A DNA stretch of 64,000 nt. It comes from Neobacillus driksii (GTDB lineage: Bacteria > Bacillota > Bacilli > Bacillales > Cytobacillaceae). The notes under the pieces were generated by a model that was given only the letters and a program-made list of their open reading frames with translations, did not search any database and was not told where the DNA came from. The stretch is from assembly GCF_013409995.1 (NCBI RefSeq), contig NZ_JACCBX010000018.1, positions 1 to 64,000 on the forward strand. Direction: 5' to 3'. This document shows, piece by piece, positions 25,888 to 34,661 of this stretch (its first letter is position 1; each line of letters starts with the position of its first letter). Made by a program: the position numbers and the translations under genes.

Positions 25888-26722
25888 CAATTGAAAGGTG
25901 TTTGCTAAAGGTGACCGTCAGTTTTAAGAGACAAATGGATAATATGACATAATACCATGTGTCCCACCAGACTAGGCTGTGAAGGATTCCTGCTTTTTGC
26001 AGGATAACGTTTACTGTATACATCAAAAGAGGTGTTATCAAATATTTATACCATTTTACCTTCCATTGGCGTTTGGCTATCCATACGTAGAAAAGGGTGG
26101 CAGTTAAATAAAAGATGGCACTAAAAGCGGTAGTATCTTGAGATTGTTGGTCAAACAAGCCAAATTCATAATATCTAATTGTAAAAAACATAATAGGCAT
26201 AATATGAAAGGACCCTGAGAATGGACCAACAATTAAAAATAAAAATAAGCTATGAAGGTATCCTTTTAAAGGTCGGGAGAGCAGTTGATAAAATATTTTT
26301 GCTAGTGGGAAGAAAACAAGTAATCCAAGGGATGTATAACCAATCTTCCACCAATTATGTGAATAAATATTTAACTTTAAGAAAGTCCATTCAATTCCTG
26401 CGAAAAGGCTAATAAAAAATAAAATCCATAACCAACTTTTTCTGAGAGTACCTATAAAAGTGGCAACAGCAGGTAATGCCAATGCATTAGAGGCAATAGC
26501 ACCCATATTACTATCGTAGAACGAATCAAGACTAATAAACTTAGGATAGTACTGGTAGCTGTGTCCAAAATTGTAAATCACCGTTTCTATCATATACCCC
26601 AAACCAATCATCGCGATAAAAAGAAGTAAACTCCTAGGACTTCTAGTCTTTTTACACACATAAATTAACAGAAGAATACTTAAGATACCTAATCCTAAAT
26701 ACCAGTAGGAATTATACTCCAT
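25868..26722 (-). CDS. Hypothetical polytopic membrane protein
   Basis: A 284-residue protein with about eight transmembrane helices, rich in Trp, Tyr and Phe (for example WWKIGYTSLGLLVFFPL, VWWDTWYYVILSICLL). It resembles the uncharacterised Bacillus membrane proteins of the CBO0543 type in general look, but I cannot confirm a family. It has no charged catalytic motif. It is a single gene that ends inside a convergent terminator; the start is preceded by GGAGAT on the minus strand. Confidence 0.65.
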   Translation of the reverse strand: MEYNSYWYLGLGILSILLLIYVCKKTRSPRSLLLFIAMIGLGYMIETVIYNFGHSYQYYPKFISLDSFYDSNMGAIASNALALPAVATFIGTLRKSWLWILFFISLFAGIEWTFLKLNIYSHNWWKIGYTSLGLLVFFPLAKIFYQLLSRPLKGYLHSLFLFLIVGPFSGSFHIMPIMFFTIRYYEFGLFDQQSQDTTAFSAIFYLTATLFYVWIAKRQWKVKWYKYLITPLLMYTVNVILQKAGILHSLVWWDTWYYVILSICLLKLTVTFSKHLSIDPQKNA

Positions 26723-26820
26723 ATTTAAATCTCCTTCTGTTTTTCGCTATTAGCAGGTAGTATTTATCAAAATGAAGGTTTTATTCAAATAGTTAGAATT
26801 AAAAAACATATTATTCCGAC

Positions 26821-26849
26821 TTGACTGATAGGAATATATATACTAATAT
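26821..26849 (+). promoter_or_regulatory. Likely promoter of tcyP
   Basis: TTGACT (26821-26826) and TAATAT (26844-26849) are 17 bp apart. The spacer contains ATAGGAATATATATAC, which resembles the GGAAT-centred sites of the cysteine repressor CymR. The promoter is reasonable; the CymR site is a guess. Confidence 0.5.
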
Positions 26850-26906
26850 TCTCATAGACTAATTTACGCAACACAAAATATATATATATCATAAGGGGGG
26901 AACACA

Positions 26907-28289
26907 ATGAATGCATTTCTTATAATTGTGAATGTTGTCGTATTGCTTTTACTCATGGTCGGTTTACGCATCATGGCAAAGAAACATGTATCATTCTCAA
27001 AACGTGTATTCACTGGTTTAGGTTTAGGTCTTATTTTTGGTTTTATTATTCATTTAATTTATGGTACGGATTCTGAGGTTACAACAGAATCAATGGCGTG
27101 GTTTAATATTGTAGGCTCAGGTTACGTTAAGTTATTACAAATGGTAGTTATGCCGCTTGTATTCGTTTCAATCGTGGGAGCTTTTACAAAATTAAAATTA
27201 ACGAAAAATATTGGTAAAATCAGCGTCCTTGTAATTGGGATTTTACTTGGAACCACTGCAATTTCTGCAGCAATTGGAATTGGTACTTCGCTAGGATTTG
27301 GTCTTGATGGAATCCAACTGACAGAAGGTGCAGAAGAAGCGGCACGAAATGCTGCGTTAGAGGAAAGAGTTGTTACGGTTGAATCTATGACCATTCCTCA
27401 ACAAATCCTTGAGTTCTTCCCAGCAAATCCGTTTGCAGATTTAACGGGTGCTCGTCCAACTTCTACAATAGCTGTTGTGATCTTTGCAGCTTTTATCGGG
27501 ATTGCATACCTTGGAGTAGTACGTAAGGATCCAGAACATGCTCAGCTGTTTGCGAAAATTATTGATTCTCTATATGCTATTACGATGAGAATTGTTACCT
27601 TAATTCTTCGATTAACGCCATATGGCATCTTAGCCATTATTACAAAGGTGGCTGCAACAAGTAACTATGACGCGATTGTAAAATTAGGGAAGTTTGTTAT
27701 TGCTTCTTATGTAGCACTTATTCTTGTGTTTATTGTTCATTTATTGTTATTAGCAATTGCAAAAATTAACCCAGTAAATTTCGTGAAAAAGGCTCTGCCA
27801 ACTTTAACATTTGCCTTCACGTCTCGTTCAAGTGCAGGAACACTGCCTTTAACGATTAAAACACAAACGAAAGACCTTGGTGTTTCTGAAGGGATTGCCA
27901 ACTTTGCAGGTTCATTTGGATTAACGATCGGTCAAAATGGATGTGCTGGGGTTTATCCTGCAATGCTAGCCATCATGGTAGCACCAGCGGCAGGAATTGA
28001 TCCACTAAGCCCTGGATTTATTCTTTCATTGATTCTTGTAGTGGCAATTAGTTCATTCGGTGTAGCAGGAGTAGGCGGCGGTGCAACATTCGCAGCGCTA
28101 ATCGTCCTATCCGTTATGAACCTTCCAGTGGCAATTGTAGGTCTCCTAATCTCAGTAGAGCCCCTAATTGACATGGGACGTACAGCCCTAAACGTAAGCG
28201 GAGCCATCACATCTGGTGTCCTAACAAGCAAAGCAACAGGTGAATTCGATAAAGAAGTATACCAACAACCAAATATTGTTGAAGCATAA
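26907..28289 (+). CDS. tcyP: L-cystine symporter of the DAACS family
   Basis: A 460-residue secondary transporter that should import L-cystine with sodium or protons. Sequence hallmarks of the dicarboxylate/amino acid:cation symporters are present: KLLQMVVMPLVFVSIVGAF in the N-terminal half, the serine-rich TFAFTSRSSAGTLPLTI re-entrant loop, and GQNGCAGVYPAMLAIM near the substrate site. The overall sequence matches TcyP (YhcL) of B. subtilis. It is monocistronic. A strong GGGGGG ribosome site precedes the ATG. Confidence 0.92.
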   Translation: MNAFLIIVNVVVLLLLMVGLRIMAKKHVSFSKRVFTGLGLGLIFGFIIHLIYGTDSEVTTESMAWFNIVGSGYVKLLQMVVMPLVFVSIVGAFTKLKLTKNIGKISVLVIGILLGTTAISAAIGIGTSLGFGLDGIQLTEGAEEAARNAALEERVVTVESMTIPQQILEFFPANPFADLTGARPTSTIAVVIFAAFIGIAYLGVVRKDPEHAQLFAKIIDSLYAITMRIVTLILRLTPYGILAIITKVAATSNYDAIVKLGKFVIASYVALILVFIVHLLLLAIAKINPVNFVKKALPTLTFAFTSRSSAGTLPLTIKTQTKDLGVSEGIANFAGSFGLTIGQNGCAGVYPAMLAIMVAPAAGIDPLSPGFILSLILVVAISSFGVAGVGGGATFAALIVLSVMNLPVAIVGLLISVEPLIDMGRTALNVSGAITSGVLTSKATGEFDKEVYQQPNIVEA

Positions 28290-28291
28290 GT

Positions 28292-28350
28292 GGTGAAACA
28301 TTAAGTGGTGACAGGCACCGCTCGTGGACACAGTCCGTGTGGTATGGACA
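28292..28350 (+). repeat. Dispersed GGTGACAGGCACC repeat, copy 6
   Basis: Two 15-bp units with GTGGTGA(A/C)A lead into GGTGACAGGCACC (28307-28319), GCTCGTGGACAC and a diverged end ..GGACA (28350). It begins just after the tcyP stop. The leader duplication mirrors the one at copy 2. Confidence 0.75.
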
Positions 28351-28362
28351 ATTTGTGAATTT

Positions 28363-28394
28363 CCGGATAGTCATTGTGGCTATCCGGTTTTTTT
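28363..28394 (+). terminator. Terminator of tcyP
   Basis: CCGGATAG (28363-28370) pairs perfectly with CTATCCGG (28380-28387), followed by seven T residues. Confidence 0.9.
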
Positions 28395-28407
28395 ATGGGT
28401 TAAAGAC

Positions 28408-28569
28408 TAATTAATCGTTTGATTAAATCGGAAGATAAACTAATCAAACGTTTGATTAGATAGCTCTGAACCCTTGGGAATAGTGGGTTTATGAAAAAAC
28501 TATCTATAAATGAAAAACTAATTAATCGTTTAATTAGATTGGATGGTAAACTAATCAAACGTTTGATTA
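28408..28569. repeat. Duplicated pair of 18-bp palindromes, phased at 33 bp
   Basis: TAATCAAACGTTTGATTA, a perfect 18-bp palindrome, occurs at 28441-28458 and 28552-28569. A half-diverged form (TAATTAATCGTTT(G/A)ATTA) precedes each by exactly 33 bp, at 28408-28425 and 28519-28536. The two ~54-bp pairs are 111 bp apart. They look like dimeric-regulator operators of the TetR type upstream of the VOC gene. They fill most of the 358-bp gap, which has no other content I can see. Confidence 0.75.
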
Positions 28570-28647
28570 AACGGGCTAGGAAGTATTGGTATTACTTTGA
28601 ATTGTTGATATTATAGGCTTTGAAGGCTGTTTAAGGAGGAAATACAT

Positions 28648-29010
28648 ATGATTACAAATATCGCGACAGTAGCGGTTTATGTGGAGGATCAGCAAAAGGC
28701 AAAGGATTTTTGGACAAACAAAGTTGGCTTTGAAGTAAAGGCAGAATTTCCAATGGGACCAAATGCACACTGGCTTGAGGTAGCACCACAAAATGCCCAA
28801 TCACATCTAGTCATCTACCCTAAGTCAATGATGCAGGGTCATGAATACAAAATGGCTTCTATTGTTTTTGCTTGTGAAGATGTAAAGGGAAGTTACGAGA
28901 AAATGAAAGCCAATGGAGTTAATTTCAAAGGTGAGCCTCAGGAAATGCAATGGGGAACCTTTGTACAATTCACCGATGAAGACGGTAATGAGTTTTTACT
29001 GAAAGGGTAA
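28648..29010 (+). CDS. VOC-family (glyoxalase/bleomycin-resistance fold) protein
   Basis: The 120-residue protein has the paired beta-alpha-beta-beta-beta pattern of vicinal oxygen chelate proteins: ITNIATVAVYVEDQQKAKDFWTNKVGFEV in the first half, and SIVFACEDVKGSYEKMKANGVNF then WGTFVQFTDEDGNEFLLKG in the second. The last segment carries the usual metal-ligand Glu region. It could be a glyoxalase-like lyase, a dioxygenase or an antibiotic-binding protein. The start follows AAGGAGGAA. It sits downstream of a four-palindrome control region, which suggests inducible expression. Confidence 0.85.
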   Translation: MITNIATVAVYVEDQQKAKDFWTNKVGFEVKAEFPMGPNAHWLEVAPQNAQSHLVIYPKSMMQGHEYKMASIVFACEDVKGSYEKMKANGVNFKGEPQEMQWGTFVQFTDEDGNEFLLKG

Positions 29011-29027
29011 AGAATAACCCCAAATAA

Positions 29028-29072
29028 AAAGGCAGCTCCACAAATATCCTGCTATTGTGAGGGCTGCCTTTT
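29028..29072. terminator. Bidirectional terminator between VOC and TetR genes
   Basis: AAAGGCAGC (29028-29036) pairs with GCTGCCTTT (29063-29071), with inner CCACA/TGTG pairing. A- and T-rich flanks allow use on both strands. Confidence 0.85.
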
Positions 29073-29073
29073 A

Positions 29074-29721
29074 TCAATCCTTTTTTCCTAATCCATGCAT
29101 AATAAATTGTATCGTTCGCTCAATCTCAAGCTCATCATCCCATTCCAATTGGGGAAAAAGAATATAACGGGAGAATAAGAAGCCGAGAATATTGGTAATC
29201 GTTAACCTTGCGATACTTTCTGGCGGCATATCAATTAATAGCCCTTTTTCCTGATAGCCCTTGATTACTTTTTCAACAGAGTTAAAGATATTTTTTACGA
29301 CGAGGTCGAAAAATTGAGCACGCAGTTCCGGCTGAAAAGGAATTTCTTGAAGCATAATTTTCACCACAGGAAGCATCCGGATAAGAAGGTCTCTTCTGTT
29401 TTCAATCGTGGCACGCAGAAATTCCTCTACGGTTTCATATTCCCGATCAAGTACTTTATTAAAATCCTTTACCACTAATGGAGCTATGAACTTTGTCATT
29501 AACGGTGCCACAATCGAAACCAACAAGTCCTTCTTGGTTTTATAATGTCTAAAGATCGTTCCTTCCGCAACTCCGGCCTTTTTAGCAATCTCACTTGTGG
29601 ACGAAGCGGCATAGCCTTTTTCAGAAAAGGTTTCAATTGCGGCTGTAATGATTTTTTTTTGTTTATCTGTCAATTTATCTTCATCAAATAGCTGTTGCAG
29701 CATCAATTCTTCTTCAATCAT
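29074..29721 (-). CDS. TetR/AcrR-family regulator
   Basis: A 215-residue regulator with an N-terminal helix-turn-helix (QKKIITAAIETFSEKGYAASSTSEIAKKAGVAEGTIFRHYKTKKDLL, about residues 20-65) and a helical ligand domain. It is the last gene of a minus-strand operon: ABC ATPase (31577), ABC permease (30858), then this gene. It probably represses the operon through the TGAGTGATTACTCACTC site at 31600-31616. The 37-bp gap to the permease gene has no terminator. Confidence 0.9.
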   Translation of the reverse strand: MIEEELMLQQLFDEDKLTDKQKKIITAAIETFSEKGYAASSTSEIAKKAGVAEGTIFRHYKTKKDLLVSIVAPLMTKFIAPLVVKDFNKVLDREYETVEEFLRATIENRRDLLIRMLPVVKIMLQEIPFQPELRAQFFDLVVKNIFNSVEKVIKGYQEKGLLIDMPPESIARLTITNILGFLFSRYILFPQLEWDDELEIERTIQFIMHGLGKKD

Positions 29722-29757
29722 GGTTAAGCTCCTTTATTCAACACAAACTCCACCGTA

Positions 29758-30858
29758 TCAAATCTTCCTATATTTTTTCAATGCTACTATATTTAAAAGT
29801 ATGAAAACAAGGGAAAACCCCAACAACACAAATATATCATTTCTGATATCACTTAAACCTAACCCTTTATACATGACATCTACTAAAGCATTGCCGCCAT
29901 AATACATCGGCATGCATTTAGCAAGAACTTGCATCCATCCAGCCATTGATTCAAACGGAAAAATACCTGCAAAAAAGACCTGAGGGATGATCGCTATCGG
30001 AATAAATTGCATCATTTGAAACTCGGAATTGGCGAAAGATGACAATAGAATTCCAAGTGACAACGCCACTAATGCAAGGGTTAAATTGATAATGACAACA
30101 TTCCAGAATGAACCGACCAGCGTTATATCTAATACTTTTACAGCATAGGTAACGACAATAATGGTTTGGATTACCGCAAATAATCCGTAGCCTAACAAAT
30201 ATCCAAATACAATATCTCTCCTTTGGATAGGTGTTGCTAGTAAACGTTCAAGTGTACCAGTGGTACGTTCCCTCAGTAAAGCAATTCCAGAAATTAAAAA
30301 CACGAAAAAGAAGACAAAGAATCCAACTAATATCGGGCTCAATTGGTCAAAAAAGATTGTATCCTTATTTCCATATATATAGGAGGTTTTTACCTCAGGT
30401 GCCTTTGCTGCTTCTATTTTAAGGGGGACTTCTGGAAGTTTACTCTGAATACCCTCCATAAATACAGACAAATTTGCTGCCTGCTCATTTGCTCTTTCTG
30501 CCGCTATTGCCTGTTGCACCTTTATTTGTAAAGCCTTTGCTGCATTAGGCTGGTCATTTGTAAGGGTCAAAGAAATGTCATCCCCATCAAAATGAAGAAC
30601 ACCGTCTAAGTCTTTATGAAGTATGAGGTCTTTTGTGTTCGCTTCAACTTGTATTATGGTAATTTCGCTATCCTTTAATCTCTCTAATAATTTGTCATCT
30701 GCATTGATAACACCAAGTCTGGGATCAACTGTATTTCCAGAAAGCAGATAATTAAGCAGAGTTAACACGAGTAATGGGGCAACCATCATCAATGCTAAAG
30801 CACGTTTATCACGCAGCATTTGGTGAAATATCCGTTTTACCAGGGCAAATATTCTCAT
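29758..30858 (-). CDS. ABC-2-type transporter permease
   Basis: This 366-residue permease has the ABC-2 plan: one N-terminal helix (about 18-38), a long extracytoplasmic domain (40-170), then five helices near the C terminus. The coupling segment RERTTGTLERLLATPIQRRDIVFGYLLG is characteristic. It pairs with the ATPase whose gene overlaps its start by 4 bp. Such systems (YhfH/LinRA/DrrAB-like) export drugs or lipids. The controlling TetR lies downstream, which fits a toxic-compound exporter. Confidence 0.9.
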   Translation of the reverse strand: MRIFALVKRIFHQMLRDKRALALMMVAPLLVLTLLNYLLSGNTVDPRLGVINADDKLLERLKDSEITIIQVEANTKDLILHKDLDGVLHFDGDDISLTLTNDQPNAAKALQIKVQQAIAAERANEQAANLSVFMEGIQSKLPEVPLKIEAAKAPEVKTSYIYGNKDTIFFDQLSPILVGFFVFFFVFLISGIALLRERTTGTLERLLATPIQRRDIVFGYLLGYGLFAVIQTIIVVTYAVKVLDITLVGSFWNVVIINLTLALVALSLGILLSSFANSEFQMMQFIPIAIIPQVFFAGIFPFESMAGWMQVLAKCMPMYYGGNALVDVMYKGLGLSDIRNDIFVLLGFSLVFILLNIVALKKYRKI

Positions 30859-31577
30859 TGCTGTTTACCCCCTGCTTTTAAAAATACCTCTTCTAAACTT
30901 GTAATCCCGTATTGCTTCTTCAATTCCGAAGGTGAACCGCTCGTGATAATCTCACCATCACGTACCATAGCGAGACAATCACACTTTTCTGCTTCATCCA
31001 TAACATGGGTAGTTACTAAAATCGTTTTCCCTTCATTTTTTAAACGATATAACTCAGCCCAAATAGACTGTCTTAGCTCGGGGTCAATTCCGACTGTTGG
31101 CTCATCCAAAATAAGCACTTCAGGATCTTGTATTAACGCAACTGCAAGAGATAACCGGCGTTTCATACCTCCTGAATAGTTTTGCACCTTCTTTTTTAAA
31201 TCTGCAGTTAGATTTACTAAATCGGCTGCATAAGCAATCCGTTCTTGTTGGACATTTTTTTTCAGTTTAAAAAGGGAGGCAAAGAAGGCGAGATTTTCCT
31301 CTCCAGTCAAATCGGTGTATAAGGCATCCGCTTGGGCCATATAGCCGATGCGTTGCAATAGTTGTAGTTTTGGAACAGGTGTATTCAATACATGAACATT
31401 CCCTTCGCTGGGAGAATCCATGCCAACGATAATCTTAACTAGGGTTGTTTTGCCTGAACCGGAAGGACCGATTAGACCATAAATTTGGCCGGATTCCACT
31501 GTTAAGCTGATCTGATTCAGAACTAACTTTTTTCCGAAACGCTTACTCACTTTATTTATGAGTATTGTTGATGACAT
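30855..31577 (-). CDS. ABC transporter ATP-binding protein (drug-export type)
   Basis: The 240-residue ATPase has a Walker A GPSGSGKTTL, Q loop (MAQADAL), signature YSGGMKRRLSLA, Walker B VLILDEPTVGID and an H loop (THVMDEAEKCD). It is the first gene of the operon and overlaps the permease gene by 4 bp. The DrrA-like order and the adjacent TetR gene suggest a drug or lipid exporter. Confidence 0.93.
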   Translation of the reverse strand: MSSTILINKVSKRFGKKLVLNQISLTVESGQIYGLIGPSGSGKTTLVKIIVGMDSPSEGNVHVLNTPVPKLQLLQRIGYMAQADALYTDLTGEENLAFFASLFKLKKNVQQERIAYAADLVNLTADLKKKVQNYSGGMKRRLSLAVALIQDPEVLILDEPTVGIDPELRQSIWAELYRLKNEGKTILVTTHVMDEAEKCDCLAMVRDGEIITSGSPSELKKQYGITSLEEVFLKAGGKQQ

Positions 31578-31599
31578 GATTGATCAGTCCTCTCCGAAA

Positions 31600-31616
31600 T
31601 GAGTGATTACTCACTC
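31600..31616. promoter_or_regulatory. Operator of the TetR/ABC-2 operon
   Basis: TGAGTGATTACTCACTC is an imperfect palindrome (TGAGT..ACTCA) 23 bp upstream of the ATPase start. TetR-type sites of this form commonly control such operons. Confidence 0.6.
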
Positions 31617-31690
31617 TAATTATAACAAGTAATAACCTTAGGTCAATAGTCTCCATACACGACTTAGCTAAAATTTTCAGCCATTATGGT

Positions 31691-31710
31691 ATACTATTCT
31701 CACATAGTAT
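31691..31710. promoter_or_regulatory. Inverted repeat before the second TetR gene
   Basis: ATACTAT (31691-31697) and ATAGTAT (31704-31710) are perfect inverted arms around TCTCAC. They end 20 bp before the ATG at 31731, over the likely promoter region. Autoregulation is the likely reason. Confidence 0.5.
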
Positions 31711-31730
31711 CACGGAGGGAGGGTGAATCG

Positions 31731-32303
31731 ATGGCGCGTGAACGGAAATTTAATACAGTAGAATTATTTCACGAGGCGAAGCAGCTGCTCCTGCAGCACG
31801 GATATGACGGCTTTACTTTCAGTCTTTTGGCGGACCGGATGGAGGTTTCGAGGGCTGCTTTATATAAATATTACGACAATAAAGAAGAGTTAATTACAGA
31901 CTTTATGGTCTACGAAATGGAAGAATTTCTTGATGAATTAAAAGAAATTGAAAAACTAGAAGGTTTTGAAAGGCAATTCGACTTTCTGATCGATCTTATT
32001 TTTAAAAAGACGGAAGTACACGAATTAATCAGGGCTGCGGAGCATGTAATTGCCAGGATGGAGGCCGCATTTACCAGTAGAGAAAAACTGGAGAAGCTCC
32101 CTTTAGATATGTATAAATTTTTACAGCGATTCATCTTACTAGGTAAGGCGGAAGGGAAATTAAAAGAACATATTCCAGATGGATTAATTATTGGATTTAT
32201 TCTTCAAACAGTAGCCATTCCCAATCATTTTGGAATTCCAAAGGCGGAGTGGATTCATTCCATAAAGGAAATTATTAGTCAGGGAATGTTCATGAATAAT
32301 TAA
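31731..32303 (+). CDS. TetR-family regulator of the MMPL transporter
   Basis: ATG 31731 follows GGAGGGAGGG. The 190-residue protein has a TetR helix-turn-helix (TVELFHEAKQLLLQHGYDGFTFSLLADRMEVSRAALYKYYDNKEELI). The rest is helical, with no recognisable ligand motif. It is 111 bp upstream of the MMPL gene. Three imperfect palindromes lie between them and are the likely target. The longer open frame upstream of 31731 has no ribosome site. Confidence 0.9.
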   Translation: MARERKFNTVELFHEAKQLLLQHGYDGFTFSLLADRMEVSRAALYKYYDNKEELITDFMVYEMEEFLDELKEIEKLEGFERQFDFLIDLIFKKTEVHELIRAAEHVIARMEAAFTSREKLEKLPLDMYKFLQRFILLGKAEGKLKEHIPDGLIIGFILQTVAIPNHFGIPKAEWIHSIKEIISQGMFMNN

Positions 32304-32394
32304 TTGACACATGTGTAACTTTGGAAGATAATAAAAGTGATATTTGTGTCAATTATTTTTTTGACAAAAGTTACATAAGTGTCACTTATATTAT
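32304..32394 (+). promoter_or_regulatory. Three operators phased at 33 bp and the MMPL promoter
   Basis: Imperfect palindromes lie at 32304-32319 (TTGACACATGTGTAAC), 32337-32352 (GTGATATTTGTGTCAA) and 32370-32385 (GTTACATAAGTGTCAC). Their starts are exactly 33 bp apart. TTGACA at 32361-32366 is a -35 candidate, and an AT-rich -10 lies at about 32386-32394, so the third site sits inside the promoter. Confidence 0.7.
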
Positions 32395-32413
32395 CGTAAA
32401 GGAGAACGAAAGC

Positions 32414-34522
32414 ATGAATTCATTCTTACAGCCGGTAACAGACCGAGTTACCTCAAAAAAGGGTATGTGGATTACGCTTGGAATCTGGCTTTTAGTAACC
32501 ATACTGTTGTCTGTCCTTGCCCCAAGTGCTAAGGAATACGAGGTATCAAGTATTGACACTATTCCTGCAGATGCAAAATCTACTATTGCTCAGAATAAGG
32601 TCGATGAATATTTTAAAAATAATGATGGTATACCAGCCATACTGGTTTTTCAAAATGAAGGTAATAAGGTAGAAGTATCTGCCTTAAAACCGTTACTTGA
32701 AAAATTAGATCAAGTTGAAGGAATAAAAGAATATGTTCCTTTAATGAACTTGCCGCCACAAGCTACCGCAAGTTTTTTCTCGAAAGATCAAAGTACATTG
32801 ATCCTTCCATTAACGTTTGACTCTTCATTGGAGTCAAAGGAAATAAGAACTGCTCTAGAGCAAATTGATGAAATGGTTGAGAAAAATACAGACTTAACAT
32901 TATATACTACAGGCCCGGCAGGAATTGCGGTGGATTCTCTAAATCTCTTTTCCCGCGCTGACTTAGTTTTATTGTTTTCAACGGTAGGATTAATCCTAAT
33001 CTTATTAATCGTTATTTATCGATCTCCTTTATTAGCATTGATCCCGCTGTTTGCAGCAGCATTTGTTTACCAGGTCGTGAATCAACTATTAGGTTTGATG
33101 GGGAAAGCTGGATTGCTGATCAGCAGCCAAACGTTTTCCATTATGACGATTCTTTTATTTGCAGCAGTTATTGATTATTCCTTATTTGTTTTCTCACGTT
33201 ACCGTGAAGAATTGAAGAGATTCGAAAGCAAATTTGACGCAATGAAACATGCAATGAGAGAAACAGGTATGCCGGTATTTTTCTCAGGGGGAACGGTTTT
33301 AGCGGCCATGCTGGTCCTGTTCTTTGCTGAATTTGGAGATTATCGTAATTTTGCACCCGTGTTTGCTGCAGCCATGCTTGTAATTATGCTTGCTTCTATT
33401 ACACTTGTACCGGCATTGTTTACGTTGTTTGGGAGAAAATCCTTCTGGCCTAAGATTCCTAGAGTGGGTGAGGAAACAGTTAAATCCAGTTCTGTATGGA
33501 GTAAAATTGGTAAGTTTGTCGTGAAAAAACCGGTGTTTTCAGCTTCCATGATTGGAATCATTCTTCTAGCCTCGGCGCTTAACATGCTGAATTTGGATTA
33601 TGAATTTGATACCATGAAGTCGTTTCCGAAGGATATGCCGTCAAGACAAGGTTATGAAATATTAGAAGAAAAGTTTGAAAAAGGTGATCTAGCTCAAACA
33701 ACGGTGTTGTTAGAAGCGAGTGAAGAAGTGACACCTGAACAGCAAGCGGCAATGCTTGAAAAGCTTCAGGATCAAAACCTTGTTAGTAACGTTCGGCTAA
33801 ATGGAAGCACTTCGGATAACAAAGTAATTCAATATAGCCTCACATTTGAGGAAAGTCCATATGCAGTAAAAACGATGGATGCATTGGAGAAAATGCGTGA
33901 CAATGCAGATAAATTAGTGGCAGATAGTAACGTGGGTGGTGAGCTTTACTTTGCAGGAGAAACCGCAAAAAAAGTGGATGACCGTGCAACGAATGACAGG
34001 GATTTAGTCGTGATTGTTCTGCTCGAATCACTTTTGATTTTTGTCATGTTGATAATTTTGACAAAGTCATTTAGAATGCCAATCTATATGATGGGAACCA
34101 TTCTCATATCCTTCCTTGCTGCAGTCGGTCTGGGAATGTTCTTAAGCAGTCTTTTCTTTGACATTGACACAATCAGCAACCGTGTACCGCTTTATTCATT
34201 TGTCTTTTTAGTGGCACTTGGCATTGATTACAATATCATTCTCATATCAAGATTTATGGAAGAACGGAAAAAGCATCCTGTGAAAAAGGCCGTAGAGATT
34301 GCTGTGGCAAATACCGGCGGTGTCATTTCATCTGCGGGAATCATTCTTGCAGCAACCTTTGCTGTATTGATGACACAGCCGATCCAATTATTGTTTGTAT
34401 TTGGCTTCATTGTCGCAGTAGGAATAATATTAGATACATTCCTAATTCGAGGGATCCTTTTACCAGCATTGATCGTCTTATTTGAAAAAGATAAACCAGA
34501 CACAGCACAGGAAGTTCAGTAA
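32414..34522 (+). CDS. MMPL/RND-type transporter
   Basis: ATG 32414 has AAAGGAG at good spacing, giving 702 residues. The protein has the internal duplication of RND/MMPL pumps: one helix, a large extracytoplasmic domain (about 40-165), five helices, then the same again (helix near 380, domain to about 535, five helices). The second half contains VFLVALGIDYNIILISRFMEE, the family's proton-relay Asp motif; the first half has AAVIDYSLFVFSRYREE. It probably exports lipids or hydrophobic compounds. The terminator follows at once. Confidence 0.92.
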   Translation: MNSFLQPVTDRVTSKKGMWITLGIWLLVTILLSVLAPSAKEYEVSSIDTIPADAKSTIAQNKVDEYFKNNDGIPAILVFQNEGNKVEVSALKPLLEKLDQVEGIKEYVPLMNLPPQATASFFSKDQSTLILPLTFDSSLESKEIRTALEQIDEMVEKNTDLTLYTTGPAGIAVDSLNLFSRADLVLLFSTVGLILILLIVIYRSPLLALIPLFAAAFVYQVVNQLLGLMGKAGLLISSQTFSIMTILLFAAVIDYSLFVFSRYREELKRFESKFDAMKHAMRETGMPVFFSGGTVLAAMLVLFFAEFGDYRNFAPVFAAAMLVIMLASITLVPALFTLFGRKSFWPKIPRVGEETVKSSSVWSKIGKFVVKKPVFSASMIGIILLASALNMLNLDYEFDTMKSFPKDMPSRQGYEILEEKFEKGDLAQTTVLLEASEEVTPEQQAAMLEKLQDQNLVSNVRLNGSTSDNKVIQYSLTFEESPYAVKTMDALEKMRDNADKLVADSNVGGELYFAGETAKKVDDRATNDRDLVVIVLLESLLIFVMLIILTKSFRMPIYMMGTILISFLAAVGLGMFLSSLFFDIDTISNRVPLYSFVFLVALGIDYNIILISRFMEERKKHPVKKAVEIAVANTGGVISSAGIILAATFAVLMTQPIQLLFVFGFIVAVGIILDTFLIRGILLPALIVLFEKDKPDTAQEVQ

Positions 34523-34527
34523 AAATA

Positions 34528-34562
34528 CAGTACCAAAGATCCTGTCTTTGGTACTTTTTTTC
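34528..34562 (+). terminator. Terminator of the MMPL gene
   Basis: GTACCAAAGA (34530-34539) pairs perfectly with TCTTTGGTAC (34545-34554), then a run of seven T residues. Confidence 0.92.
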
Positions 34563-34661
34563 TGGGTTTAAATTCCTTTTAAAATGAATAATTACATGTG
34601 GTAATGGAGAAATTTCTAGTTTATGATAGAGTGAAAAGTATAATTTTTGGGTGGGAGTTCA

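Noticed and set aside
28408-28569. Riboswitch or transcription attenuator before the VOC gene
   Set aside because: The arms are AT-rich perfect palindromes without loops or a T tract, which fits DNA-binding sites better than RNA structure.
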